Counted from the stretch's first letter, positions 22,930 through 34,300 are shown. The stretch is DNA of 64,000 nucleotides from Haliclona indistincta (GCA_964017065.1 OZ024787.1:12662434-12726433), one strand, 5' to 3'. The notes: generated by a model not told the origin, from the letters alone. Made by a program: numbers and translations.

Positions 22930-24440
22930 TAATCGTAAGTGACAATGTGTCGATCACTAGCTCTCTATGTGCATTGAAAATACTATTGAATTATTATTGT
23001 ATGATAAGATTATAACAAAACTATAGTCACAACATCCTGTCAGAGAATGTGATATAGTAGGTGTGAGGTGGACCACAACACAACCATAGTCACTATGATC
23101 ACCTACACACAATCACACACTCACCATCACACTATCACACACTTCTCACTGCTCTATCTCTCACCTTTCCCTTGAACTGAGCTGCTACTCTCCTCAAGCT
23201 AGCCACAACCTCATCATACTGTTCACCCTCGCCTGGGAAGAAACTAAGCAGATGGCTCTTTATGTCACCGCCAAATATCTTTGGAGCAGTCTGAAACAAC
23301 AAACGAGGTCAACATTGCTAACATAATTATTGAAAGAGATAGTGGGATTGAAAGCATGTTATTATTAGAAGAATTGGCTTCTCTTTCTAAGAGAGAGCAA
23401 CAGGGAAGTGACTTGGAGGAAGTCTCTTCAACTCCCTCTATGAGTTATTATTGAAGCTAAACCACAGGTATTGGTAGCCATTATGACATGAAGGAAGGAA
23501 GTGAGAAAGAAAGGAACAATAGAGGGATGAGAGACACTAACCTCATCTGAGAATTTAGTGAGTAGAGCAAGTTGTTCTCCTTGGATGAACTTGACGATGT
23601 CCTCATCTTTGTATTCGCCAGTGAAGGGCACAACCTAGTCCTCACCTTCGTACTGGAGCGAGAGAGAGGGGGAGGAGAGAGAGAGAAAAGTAAATGTAGC
23701 CTACAACAGCCTGGAAAGACTATGTGCATGAGTGTATGCGAGAGAAAGAGGTGTTATTTACCGGTCTGTATACGACTATGGTCTCCATTTCTGCTCCCAA
23801 AGCTTTAGCTATATCGCTGGATTTGGTGATTGCGAACGACACTGAATCCATCACTACAGCGGCTGCAAGATATGTGACGGCTTTCTCCGATGTGCTTGAC
23901 TCAAAGAAACCGACAGCCACGACCTCGTCTTTGGCGATGAACTCCTTAGCTGCATCTACCTCAGTCAGCTCGACAGCAGGGGGACCAGAATTCTTCACAA
24001 CCCAGCCGACGATTTCACTAGCAGTACGCCTATACCTGAGAAAGAGGACAATAACAAAAAGAGTGAATGTGTCAATAGAAGATGTTGAATATATGAAGAC
24101 ACATTCTTTGAAGGAATTAAACTTTTGAATATCAATCAAAATTAAGAAACCACACAAAAGTTCAAAATCAAAAAAAAAACATAAACCACATGAAAGCTAA
24201 AGATTTAGGGAAAGATATAACTGTTAAGATTATACCAACCGTTGTATTCCTTCTTGTTGCCGCGCTCTTGAAGAAGAACAGTGTAGGGTATCCCCTCACT
24301 CCATATTCCTCGACGAGGTCGCTCTCCACTGTGGCGTCCACCTTGGCTAGTTTGATGCTAGATCCATCAGCTACCAGCTGCAACGAGGCTTTGTGTATGG
24401 ATTGAACCAGAGCTAGCTGGAGGTGTGTCTTTGTTGATAC

Positions 24441-24613
24441 TCATTGACGTGGTAGACTACATGCCTCACACACATCAGTGTGTGGCTGGTTCTGAAGAGT
24501 ACAGTAGCTACAGACCCACATCACAGCGTCCTGACCACTAGCAGATGAGCCGAGAGCACCGGTATTCATCGGGAAGAATGAGTGAGCTCCTCCCTCACCA
24601 CTGGGAGACACTG
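24441..24613 (-). pseudogene. NPLOC4: NPL4 copy B terminal exon with NZF zinc finger
   Basis: The exon reads from a CAG acceptor to the stop TGA at 24441-24443. It encodes a Gly/Ser linker and an NZF-type finger (WVCSYCTLQNQPHTDVCEAC, then SLPRQ and stop). This finger binds ubiquitin in animal NPL4. The exon is undamaged but belongs to a copy disrupted elsewhere. Its end is 63 bp from the truncated PDI. Confidence 0.9.
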
Positions 24614-24644
24614 CTGGACAAAAAGAGTAGTCAACTACATACTG

Positions 24645-25210
24645 TTACTATAGTAGCTAACCTGAGGCAGCCATTACTAGCTGTTACTATAGTAGCTAAC
24701 CTGAGGCAGCCATTATACTAGCTGTTACTATAGTAGCTAACCTGAGGCAGCCATTACTAGCTGTTACTATAGTAGCTAACCTGAGGCAGCCATTACTAGC
24801 TGTTACTATAGTAGCTAACCTGAGGCAGCCATTACTAGCTGTTACTATAGTAGCTAACCTGAGGCAGCCATTACTAGCTGTTACTATAGTAGCTAACCTG
24901 AGGCAGCCATTACTAGCTGTTACTATAGTAGCTAACCTGAGGCAGCCATTACTAGCTGTTACTATAGTAGCTAACCTGAGGCAGCCATTACTAGCTGTTA
25001 CTATAGTAGCTAACCTGAGGCAGCCATACTAGCTGTTACTATAGTAGCTAACCTGAGGCAGCCATTACTAGCTGTTACTATAGTAGCTAACCTGAGGGAG
25101 CCATTACTAGCTGTTACTATAGTAGCTAACCTGAGGCAGCCATTACTAGCTGTTACTATAGTAGCTAACCTGAGGCAGCCATTACTAGCTGTTACTATAG
25201 TAGCTAACCT
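24645..25210. repeat. 39-bp tandem repeat carrying the NPL4 exon 14 splice donor
   Basis: About 15 near-identical 39-bp units of the type GTAGCTAACCTGAGGCAGCC plus 19 more bases; one unit is 2 bp short and another has a G for C change. Each unit contains, on the minus strand, the last codons of exon 14 and its donor (CTCAG followed by GTTAG). Position 1 of the window begins within the same unit beside NPL4 copy A. Direct spacerless repeats, so not CRISPR. Confidence 0.95.
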
Positions 25211-25426
25211 GAGGCAGCCATTACTAGCTGTTCAACATGAGACCACCAGCTCTCAGTTCTCCATCTGTCAGCTTGAGCCCTGTTCTGTTCTCTGATGGCT
25301 GCATGAGCACAGTGATGGGAGGTGTGGCTAGGAATGCATGAGAACAACAAACAAGACAATTATGATAGTTTTAATGAATCTATAGCGACCTACCTGGAGT
25401 TGAACTACGTCAGTCGTATACATAAA

Positions 25427-28400
25427 CATAGATAGTATAGTAAAGGACAGGGATTGGCAAGTTCATTAGCACCTTGCCTGGATTTGTATTGTGGTATTGA
25501 GAGATGGCCCTGTGCCATCCGTGTTGTAATATTTTACACAATGGAGTTGTAAATAGTGTGTGTGAATATCATTAGCCAACAGCAAGAAAGGTCACCTACA
25601 CGCGTAGTACGTGGTAGTAGCAGGCTTTGTGCATCCTAGAAGGCTGTTGAAGAGCTCACATGAAACAGAAAACACCAAGGTGAGTTGTAGTTTTGGTATA
25701 TTTAATAATAACTGGTTGTTGTAGTCAAACAAGCCAGGCATTTCACTATAATTGCTGAAGTTATAGTAGCTAAGCAGCTTGTTTTTCCTCTAGAGTATTC
25801 AGAATTCACGTAGGTCTCTATTAAAAGTGTTGTAAAATTACATTATGATCTGTTGCATTAGAGTTAGCCATAATTTGCTAGCTAATCTCTTCAGAAAGAC
25901 CTACAAAGCATGAAATATAAAGGCTGACCTGTATATAATTATAGTGATATAGTTTTTCCATTTTTTCACCATGCTTTTAATGTATTGATTAGAAAACTGT
26001 TTAGGGGAACTAAAAGAAGGCTTGTACATTAGAATAGACAGAAATAAAAGTGATTGAGTCATTATTTGCTTGGAAAATAATATGTTTCACCGCTCATTTA
26101 CAGATGGTGAAAAAACTTCGATTCTATCATACGAAGCACAAACAGCCGAAGGATCAAACCCAATCTGTTCAAACACTATCTGTGTCCATTCCACTTTCCC
26201 TGGTAACCCTCACATCTACTCATGAATCGACAAATGATGACCAGGCTCTTCAGACGGAGTCATTAGCTGTCACGATTCCACTTTCACTTCTTACCAGGAT
26301 ACCATCACAGTCACCAACTATTCAGTCAGGAAATACTTCTTCAAATGGAGTTTTGCCGTGTCTTGCTATTTCAGAGTGTTATTCTTCTCCTTCAAGGCCT
26401 TCAACTGACTTGTCTTCAAATGGTGTTTTGCCGCGTCTTGCTATTTCAGAGTGTTATTCTTCTCCTTCAAGGCCTTCAACTGACTTGTCTTCAAATGGTG
26501 TTTTGCCGCATCTTGCTGTTTCAGAGTGTTATTCTTCTCCTTCAAGGCCTTCAACTGACTTGTCTTCAAATGGTGTTTTGCCGTGTCTTGCTATTTCAGA
26601 TTGTCCTTCCACCTCTTCAACTGACTTGTCTTCAAATGGTGTTTTGCCGTGTCTTGCTATTTCTGATTCAGAGTGTCATTCGTCTCCTTCAACATCTTCA
26701 ACTGACACATCGTCAAATGGTGCTTTACCATCTCTTGCTATTTCTCCTATCTCATCTTCAACTGACATGTCTACAACTGGAGCATTTTCGCATCAATACT
26801 GTTCAACTCTAAATGATCTCAATTATGAACTGAAACGTTCTGATCTTCCTGCAGGATGGTCCATAGTCGAATTCAGCTCTAGTAATTTGATTCTCTGTGA
26901 CTACTTCGTCAAATATCCCCCGATTGTGAAGTATACCATATCTGTGTCAGACTTGTTGACATGGTCACTTTGTGTATTTGGGCAAGAAGTAGACATAATG
27001 AAGTTGTTTCCAGATCAACCTCATAAGCTGGATTCTTTGTTTGATTTACTGAGCTTGCTTCAACATTTGAACAGCTTGTGCGTATGTTCAGGGAATACAG
27101 AACAAGAAATCATTGAGTTAGCTGTCTCAAAGAAAGGTATATTTCATAATGGACACGGTAAGTACGCAATTGCACAAGTTGCTTTTAATATTGATTTGCT
27201 TATTATTTTTACAGGTGTTGTTGTTGCCAAGCTCCATGATTTTCCTTGGCCCACTGTTAAGCATGTAAACTGCAGGTTGCTGTTAGATGGCAATGACTCT
27301 CAGCAATGTTCAAGCTGCAAGACGCATCGCAAAACCCTCCTTGTCCAATTGTCGCGTCAAAAGAAGCAATCTTCTTCGTCCGTGAACACATCCAGTCACA
27401 AAAATTTTAGATTCATGCACACTCCAGAGAAGATAGAAGTAATGAGGCAGATGAGGAAAAATTCAAAATCTCAGCAACTGAAATTTGTTCGACTAGAGAA
27501 GAATTTAGAAGTGTTGATGGAGAAGAGAGGTGTCTATATTGACGAAACTATGGAGAAAGACCTTCATACAATCATGGAAACAAACTCAGCCAGTATAGAA
27601 AGCGAGTTTCCTGATGATTCATTTCAAAAGCTTTTTTGGCAACAACAGATGAATGCTGTCAAAACATCTCCAAGGGGGCGTCGTTGGCATCCAGCTTTCA
27701 TCAAGTATTGTTTGTTCTTACGGCACAAGTCCTCTGGTGCTTATGAGCTTCTTCGAACTAGCGGTTGTTTACAGCTTCCATCACAGAGAACGTTACGTGA
27801 TTATACCCATTATGTCAAGTCTAGCCCTGGGTTTAATACAGAGATTGATTCACAACTTATTAAGATGGCAGATGTTGCTTCTCTAAATGAGCATGAGAGG
27901 CACGTGTGCTTATTGCTGGATGAGATGCATGTTAAAGATGACTTAGTTTATGACAAATGGACAGGAGAAATCATCGGATTTACTAACTTAGGTGACAAAA
28001 CGACTCACCTTTCTAAAGTCGAAAGGGAATTTTCTAGAATGGTAGATGAAAGTGAACCAGATATTGACATTGGCAATGAAGAAAGCACAGCTACTCTTGC
28101 TACGAGTGTTCTTACCTTCATGGTTAGAGGATTGTTTATCAATCTCCAGTTTCCTTATGCAACCTTTCCTTGCAATGCCACGTCAGCAGAACAACTAATC
28201 GTTCTTTTCATTGAAGCTATTTTTCGCATTGAAAGGTGTGGGTTACGAGTTATAGCGACCACTTGTGATAGTTTCTCCGCCAACCGCAAATTTTACTTAT
28301 TGATCGGAACACCTTCTTCAAAAAAGGGGGTTGTTTACAAGGCTAGAAATCCTGTTTCCCGTACTCGCAATATCTTTCTTTTTTGTGACCCTCCTCACTT

Positions 28401-30822
28401 GCTTAAAACTGCTAGGAATTGTTTTTCTAATCCTAAACGAAGCATGAAGGTAAACATAATAACTAAATACCTTTTCAACAATAATTCTTTTATTTTCTAA
28501 ACAGTTTCATGGTCAAAGAATATCATGGCGCTTTGTTGAAGATCTCTATGAGCACACAAAAACATCTGGAGGACTTTCAACTGTTTACAAGCTTAAGCAT
28601 GAGCACATTTACTTGACGTCATTCTCCAAAATGAGAGTAGATCTAGCTGCACAAGTATGTCTATGCAAAAATTAATAATGAGCATGTTGACTATATTTCT
28701 GACTTTATGTAGGTGCTTAGTGAAACAGTAGCAAAGAGAATTCGCCTTCTCTTTGGTGAATCAGCCCGTGAAACTGCCAATTTCATCGACAAGATGGACA
28801 AGTTTTTTGATACCCTGAACGTACGTAATTACACCAATGGAATTCACTCGTTGAAGTCTTTTCAGATGCCTTATCGATGGGCAAAAGACTTTAGATTGCA
28901 GGTTAGTGAATTGCAATATCCTACTATACATGATACATCTTTTTAAATTTTTAATAGTGGTTGAAGGATGATTTCATTGGTTGGCTTGAAAAATGGGAGG
29001 AAGAAGTGCAAAGTCACACTGAATTGGACAAATCAGCTCGTGCCAAATTAATGCTGAGTCGAGAGACTCCTCTTGGACTGCAGATAACTGGTTAGAAATA
29101 CTTGTAACAAAGGCAATGCATTTGACATCAATTTTTCTTACAGCTAATGCATTCATTGAACTAACAGAGTATTTGTTTACGGTACCTGGCGTCAAATCAT
29201 TTTTGAGCGAACGAATAAGTCAAGACCCGTTGGAGAAATATTTTGGTCGTCAAAGACAACGTGGCAAAGTTAATGAAAATCCAACAGTATCTCAAGTTCT
29301 CAAAAATGCCCAGGCACTGAGAGTAATTAATTCTATCGATATAGACACAGGAGCTGGCAATACTCGTGGTACAAATTCCAAGCGACCACTTTTAGGGAAG
29401 GAAAATAGCCAGCCACTTCCAAAGAGACGCTATGAGCACTCTGTAAGAAGTAAGCATCTATAGTAGTATGGTATCTGACATGTTAACACAATTTATTTAC
29501 AGAGTCAACCCACAACACTATCATTTCACCGACTCAAGCAGCTACAAACGCTGACCACAACTCTTCACCGACTCAAGCAGCTACAAACGCTGACCACAAC
29601 TCTTCACCGACTCAAGCAGCTACAAACGCTGACCACAACTCTTCACCGACTCAAGCAGCTACAAACCCTGACCACGCTACCAACTCTTCACCGAATCAAG
29701 CAGCTACAAACACCGACAAATCAACATCTTCTCAAAGCCCCAAAGTGTGTCTTCTTTTACCATGTCTTGTTGCTGCTACACAGGACAATGGATTTAAGTC
29801 AATACCTGAATCACGCCCATCATACGATTTGGCTATTCAAGTACGACAGTGGGCAGAAAGAGCTGAGAATAAAGTAGCTTTGGTGCGATTATCAAATACA
29901 CTAGTATCTGCATTAATGAGTGTAATAAAGTGTGATCCAATATCTAAGCGTAAGAGAGAACAACTTTTTGCAAGATACTATAGCTTCATCACATCAGGTG
30001 ATCTTGACTCAATATGGCATGAGACATTAAGTGGAAGATGCACTGATGAATCAAACCGCTTTTGGTATCAATTCTTTGTTACTAACAACTTGTTTAGTAA
30101 ACTACTACATGACTTGTACCCGGTAATTCGTACCGATGACGATGAACAGTCACCTGTCATTCTGACAGACGATGAACTACATGCTTTGGGATATGTTGGA
30201 GGATGGCTCATTCGCTCTGAAGTTAAAAAAATCGAGCGGTCAAAACTCAGTAGAAAAGAAGACCTTATTGAGACTCTTTTATCTTTCAAAGAAAACAAAG
30301 ATGATTGTGAAAAAGATCCAGATGAAAGAACTGTTCCAGAATGGGCATCCATAATAAATCGTGGTGGTTTGTACATATGCACTATCGAGTTCTTTGACTT
30401 TCTATGTGCAGTGGAAACTGTCGTGAAGGGAAAGATGCGCAAAGGAAAGGAAGAGGAAATGAAAGAAGGATTTGCAGCTCAAGTGAACAAAGAAGTGCTT
30501 AAGGATGACGAAGTACTGTCTCTGTGGTCAGATTTGTATGTGGACAAGGACCTAATGGATGTCTTACTGGAACGACTAGTCAAGAGTTACGTCGCTCTTA
30601 GAGGCCATGCTTTCACTTCTCAGTGGATGGAGCAAACTAAGCAAAAGCAGAAAAAGTCACTTCAGAAAAGTAGAAGCTTTAGAAGTAAACTACAGCAGCT
30701 TTCTGAATAGTCTGTATTTGTAATTATATTCATTGTGAATCCATTATACAACAAGGATAGCAGGCGCTAATGCGTAAAAATGTGGAACTTGCCAATCCCT
30801 GTCCTTTACTATACTATCTATG
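25427..30822 (+). mobile_element. P-element superfamily transposon inserted in NPL4 exon 13
   Basis: Long inverted ends of at least 37 bp begin CATAGATAGTATAGTAAAGG on both sides. The flanking 7-bp duplication is ACATAAA (25420-25426 and 30823-30829). NPL4 copy A at about 190-238 is the uninterrupted target. The element encodes one spliced P-type transposase on the plus strand, opposite to the host gene. Its near-identical ends suggest recent movement. Confidence 0.92.
26050..30710 (+). CDS. P-element transposase
   Basis: Exons fit as 26050-27157, 27215-28449, 28505-28654, 28713-28901, 28958-29090, 29144-29449 and 29503-30710. The true start may be the Met at 26104. The 57-bp first intron is in frame, so it may be retained. 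The N-terminal part is a Ser-rich repeat of about 25 residues (26335-26770, unit like SSNGVLPCLAISECYSSPSR) followed by a Cys pair region (CSSCKTHRKTLL). The core has LRTSGCLQLPSQRTLRDYTH and HVCLLLDEMHVKDDLVYDKW then TGEIIGFTNLG (catalytic Asp region), characteristic of P/THAP9 transposases. The C-terminal part has ISQDPLEKYFGRQRQRG. A second short tandem repeat (TQAATNADHNSSP, 29530-29710) precedes a final helical domain with YVGGWLIRSEVKK. No clear THAP finger is seen. All exons are open, so it may be active. Confidence 0.85.
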
Positions 30823-31801
30823 ACATAAACAACAACAGATGAAAATCAGACATAGCACAGAGAAAGTTAGTACTACGCTGCTGATCAAGATATCGTATGA
30901 GACCATCAAAACTCTGAAAAATTTAAATCAAACATTACCACAAGTACCAATCAGCTTCTAACCATCATATGGGTAGCAGAGGTCATTGTAAAATGGCTGA
31001 CCTGTAATTGTCCAATGTTGTCTCTGTTCTCAACAGTGAAGGGGTCTCCATTCCCTCCTGGTAGTGACGGCTTGGGTCTCTTGGGTGTGGTCGTAGTGAG
31101 CTATACCAGTAGGTACTCTACTGGTAGTGGTCTGGCTAGTCTAGTAACCTCACTACCATACTCTCCTTTAGACTAGACCAACACACACATCATGGTATCA
31201 TCATGATCAGTACTATACTACTCACAGTATAGAACACATCTGGTACATACTGGTCTGATGTGGACTCTCTGATGTATCCCAACTCATGAGCATCGAGTGT
31301 AGGCACAAAGCAATCATCTCTCACTAGCGCCATGCACTGGTTAGAAAATTAACCTATGTGACGACCATTATACAGAATACATTACGAGAAAGAGGAGAGT
31401 ACCTGATATCCCTTCATTTCGACCTGATTCTGGTCATTACCAGAGACACACAGTCACAAACTTGGATCCAAAGGAGCCTCCCTTAGCCTCACCACACAGA
31501 TTAGAGTAGAGGTTCTGGAAATCAGCTGCCATGATGCACTCCTCTGCACTCAACCAGTGAGTGTGCTGTAGTCAGGCAAGACAGGGTCATACAGCTACTG
31601 AGCTAGTCACTAACTATGTTCCTCTTGTGAGCTACTCTACCATTGCCTTCTGACTCCAGATCAGTGAATATCCATCCAACCTACACACAAGCTAGCTCAA
31701 TGATCCACTCACAATCTCTCACACTGACTCACTCTCTGTAGTCCAAGGTAGCCAGCTAGTTCATCTACATGTCGTGATTTAGGATCCTCTAGTAGCTCAA
31801 C
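30823..31801 (-). pseudogene. NPLOC4: NPL4 copy B exons 8-13 (core region)
   Basis: This stretch between the P element and the LTR element carries the MPN-like core and C-terminal region in order. It gives ELLEDPKSRHVDELAGYLG, VGWIFTDLESEGNGR, HWLSAEECIMAADFQN, CMALVRDDCFVPTLDAHELG, EVTRLARPLPVEYLL and GLIRYLDQQRSTNFLCAMSD. A GT-slippage frameshift lies in exon 10, and an in-frame TAG at 31101-31103 lies in exon 12. Splice sites are intact. Confidence 0.88.
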
Positions 31802-31935
31802 TGTTGTAGACTAAGAGTCTCGGACACTTGTATTTATTTTTACAAGCTATTGTGCACTCTGATTTATATACTGAGTCTCTCATGTATTTTGGCAGTATGT
31901 AATTTAACAATAAGAGATTGTTTTGAGACTCAACA
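31802..31935 (+). repeat. 5' LTR (134 bp)
   Basis: Reads identical to 38213-38346 over its length. No obvious TATA box. A TGGCGACGAGAC-like primer-binding region follows directly. Confidence 0.92.
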
Positions 31936-32171
31936 CTGGCGACGAGACTGGTGAACACCTTGGAATGGCGGCGTTGTTCTAGTCTCGTCCCCAGACCACG
32001 CCTTCTTCCGCTAAGCTCGAAGTAGGGTCTGGTTGCACGAAGGCCAAATCTTGGGTCAATGACGTTTCATTCTCTGAATCTGGGAATACCAATCAGATTA
32101 CAGTATTTTAATAAATTCACATGACTTGCACGCGCGGCCGCGCCTACCTTCACTACTACCTCCCACTAAAC

Positions 32172-33466
32172 ATGGCTTACTCCAAGAGTGTTATTCTATC
32201 GTCCATAGTCAAGAGCGCTGAACAGCTAGGCTACTCATGTTTGTCGCCCGAACAGCAAGAAGTGGTTGTCAATTTTGTGTCTGGGCGTGATGTGTTTGTC
32301 TCTCTCCCGACGGGTGCCGGAAAGTCTCTCTGTTATCTTCTTCTACCTTTCACCTTTAATCTTCGTAACAGTAATTCTAGTATAGTTATAGTCGTTTCGC
32401 CTTTAAAGAGTTTAATGGAGGATCAAGTAGCCAAGGCATCTGGGCTTGGCCTTAAATGCGTGTACCTCAGCCAAGGGGATAGATGCAATGATGAGTTAGT
32501 ACAGGCTGTGCATGCTTGCTGGTGAATACCAGATCATTTTTCTTAGCCCAGAAGTTCTCTTAACTGAGCTGAGGTGGAGAGAAATGCTTAGGACAGAAGT
32601 TTATCAGAATAACTTAGTTGGGGTCATAGTAGATGAAGCGCATTGTGTTGAAACATGGTAACTATAATAGATTTTGCACATGTAATGTTACACATTATGC
32701 ATATACTCACAGGGGAGAAAGGTTTCGTGTTGAGTTTGCTAACATACATGTAAGTGAAGTTCGTTCCCTTATTCCTAAATCCACCAGGATAATGGCTCTG
32801 ACAGCAACAGCTACGGTAACAATGAGGCGAGTTATATTATCTACCCTTGATATGAATGGCTGCTACTTAGTGATACGAGATCCTAACAAAATTAATATCA
32901 AGTATAGTGTTCTCAAGCAGGGATGCTTAGATGATATAATTCTACCAATAGTCGATGACCTAAGTTCAAATGTTATTAAAGCGGATCGAACGATCATATT
33001 TTGTAGAACTTATGTGGATACTCTAGAAGTATTTAAGGGTCTTGTATGCTGTCTCGGTAGACGGGATGCCTCATATGCTCCTCCATCAGATTGCATCCCC
33101 ATGAATAAACTTAGAATGTGTGAAAAATATGATGGCTCTACGGCAACTGACAATCAACAACATATTGTTAAGTCATTTACTCAAGTTGATGGTGTAGTGA
33201 GAGTTGTTGTAGCCACCATCGCTTTTGGGATGGGCCTAGATAGCCCAAATGTGCGCAAGATTATTCATTGGGGTGCACCAGACAAGATTGCGATGTATGT
33301 TCAGGAAACAGGAAGAGGAGGAAGAGATGGAAAGCTATGCAATGCTGAATTATATTACAAAAGGCTAACGTGCAGTGGTACAATGAAAGATTATTGTAAG
33401 AATTCATCTAAATGTAGAAGGGAAGTGAAAAACTCCGTTTGTGTAGTTACATCACATTTACCATAA
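32172..33466 (+). CDS. RecQ-type DNA helicase carried by transposon (frameshifted)
   Basis: The frame starts MAYSKSVILSSIV. Motif I is VSLPTGAGKSLCYLLL, Ia is VVSPLKSLMEDQV, II is VIVDEAHCVETW (32632-32643), III is MALTATATVTMRRVI. Motif V-VI is VATIAFGMGLDSPNVRKIIH then YVQETGRGGRDG. A zinc-binding remnant (MKDYCKNSSKCRRE) follows. An intron fits 32658-32712. A 1-base shift near 32515 separates motif Ia from motif II, so this copy is probably inactive. The protein ends soon after the zinc region, with no RQC winged helix or HRDC domain. RecQ helicases unwind recombination intermediates. Its role in a transposon is unknown; it may be cargo or part of transposition. Confidence 0.82.
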
Positions 33467-33503
33467 GAGCTGACAGTACTATTCGTCGTGATCTCTGTTT
33501 CTC

Positions 33504-33779
33504 TTATAGTTGTCCACAACTCGTGTAATTAATGTTGCGAGCAGCTGCTTCTTGATTGGTTCCTTTGTTGGTTTTCGAATAACATGTCTTACAAAGATAA
33601 AGATGTCCCGATGAAACTTCCAGGCGAAGAAAACTCTTTAGCTGATCGCTCATCACTCTTCTACCACTATTAGGAAGCAGAGATTCTCCACAGACATAGC
33701 AAGACTCTGCCATACTCAATATTTCGCGCAGCTTTTCCGCGGAGAAATTAAAATTCACATGTGATTGTGCGCGTGACAA
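33504..33779 (-). CDS. Small Cys-rich ORF in the RecQ element
   Basis: 91 residues with paired cysteines, CYVCGESLL and YLCKTCYSK, that could bind zinc, preceded by a basic start. It is convergent with the RecQ gene, starts near the right inverted end and overlaps nothing else. No family recognised. It may be the 5' exon of a protein whose remaining exons are absent from this copy. Confidence 0.35.
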   Translation of the reverse strand: MSRAQSHVNFNFSAEKLREILSMAESCYVCGESLLPNSGRRVMSDQLKSFLRLEVSSGHLYLCKTCYSKTNKGTNQEAAARNINYTSCGQL

Positions 33780-33815
33780 TTACGTCATTGACCCAAGATT
33801 TGGCCTTCGTGCAAC

Positions 33816-34233
33816 CATAGATACAATATACTCACAGGGATTAGCAACGGACAGGAATTTCAACTACATCCGTGTTACGGGTTAAATTTCCAACGTGTTA
33901 GAGCACAGCGTGCGAAGAGTAGTGCCCGCCAAATAGCATGGCTTGACAAATCGCGTGTGTGGGTAGGACTGCTGTAACGCGAAGGCAGGAAAATTGTCAG
34001 TACAACCATAGATACAGTATACCAACAGGGATTAGCAACGCCAATACATTTTGTATTACGAGCTGATTTACATCCTCGTTACGGGTTAAATATTAACCGT
34101 TGCCTTGCAACGAGCTCGTTGCAAGGCAACGTTTAATGTTTAACCCGTAACGAGGATGTAAAATCAGCTCGTAATACAAAATGTATTGGAATGCGCACGC
34201 GTTGCTAATCCCTGTTGGTATACTGTATCTATG
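33816..34233. mobile_element. P-type MITEs, one a 227-bp near-perfect palindrome
   Basis: The interval starts and ends with CATAGATACA(A/G)TATAC-type termini and is flanked by GTGCAAC (33809-33815, 34234-34240), a 7-bp duplication like that of the P element. An inner unit, 34007-34233, is an inverted repeat around CTTGCAACGAGCTCGTTGC. The left part, 33816-34006, has a matching end but different interior, suggesting one MITE landed in or beside another. Confidence 0.8.
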
Positions 34234-34300
34234 GTGCAACCAGACCCTACTTCGAGCTTAGCGGAAGAAGGCGTGGTCTGGGGACGAGACTACGTTGTTC

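Larger units (their letters stand above)
20885..24377 (-). pseudogene. P4HB: Protein disulfide isomerase (PDIA1-like), 5'-truncated with nonsense codons
   Basis: Nine minus-strand exons: 24240-24377, 23762-24035, 23542-23652, 23165-23291, 22738-22815, 22410-22532, 21889-22009, 21150-21328, 20885-21095. In order they give the end of the first thioredoxin domain ([10 protein letters not shown]), the b and b' domains, a' with FYAPWCGHCK, an acidic tail and the ER-retention ending HTEL. The family oxidises and isomerises disulfides in the ER. The signal peptide and first CGHC site are missing, because the NPL4 B stop codon lies 63 bp upstream of the first exon. In-frame stops occur at 23635-23637 (TAG), 22434-22436 (TAA) and 21300-21302 (TAG, straight after CGHCK where Gln is usual). 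A 2-base insertion at about 24259-24264 shifts the frame. All splice sites are canonical, so decay is recent. Confidence 0.88.
31980..34292 (+). mobile_element. RecQ-helicase-bearing TIR transposon
   Basis: Inverted ends of about 85 bp begin TAGTCTCGTCCCCAGACC. The 8-bp duplication CGTTGTTC (31972-31979, 34293-34300) lies within gag codons of the LTR element. The right inverted end is itself split by P-type MITE DNA (33816-34233), flanked by GTGCAAC on each side. Contents are a RecQ-type helicase gene and a small Cys-rich minus-strand ORF. No transposase was recognised. The MITE at 18448-18979 shares its termini. Superfamily not assigned. Confidence 0.85.

Noticed and set aside
20885..24377. 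Alternative genetic code (TAA/TAG read as Gln), suggested by PDI stops at Gln-like positions
   Set aside because: Long open frames in the window (DIRS, gypsy pol, P transposase, death-domain exon) end at ordinary TAA/TAG, and the PDI copy also has a frameshift and lacks its 5' end. A pseudogene is the simpler reading.
24645..25210. CRISPR-like array of 39-bp direct repeats
   Set aside because: The units abut with no variable spacers and contain an NPL4 exon/intron border. This is a eukaryotic minisatellite.
26345..26812. 155-codon Leu/Gln-rich repeat ORF
   Set aside because: It is the shifted frame of the Ser-rich tandem repeat in the P transposase.
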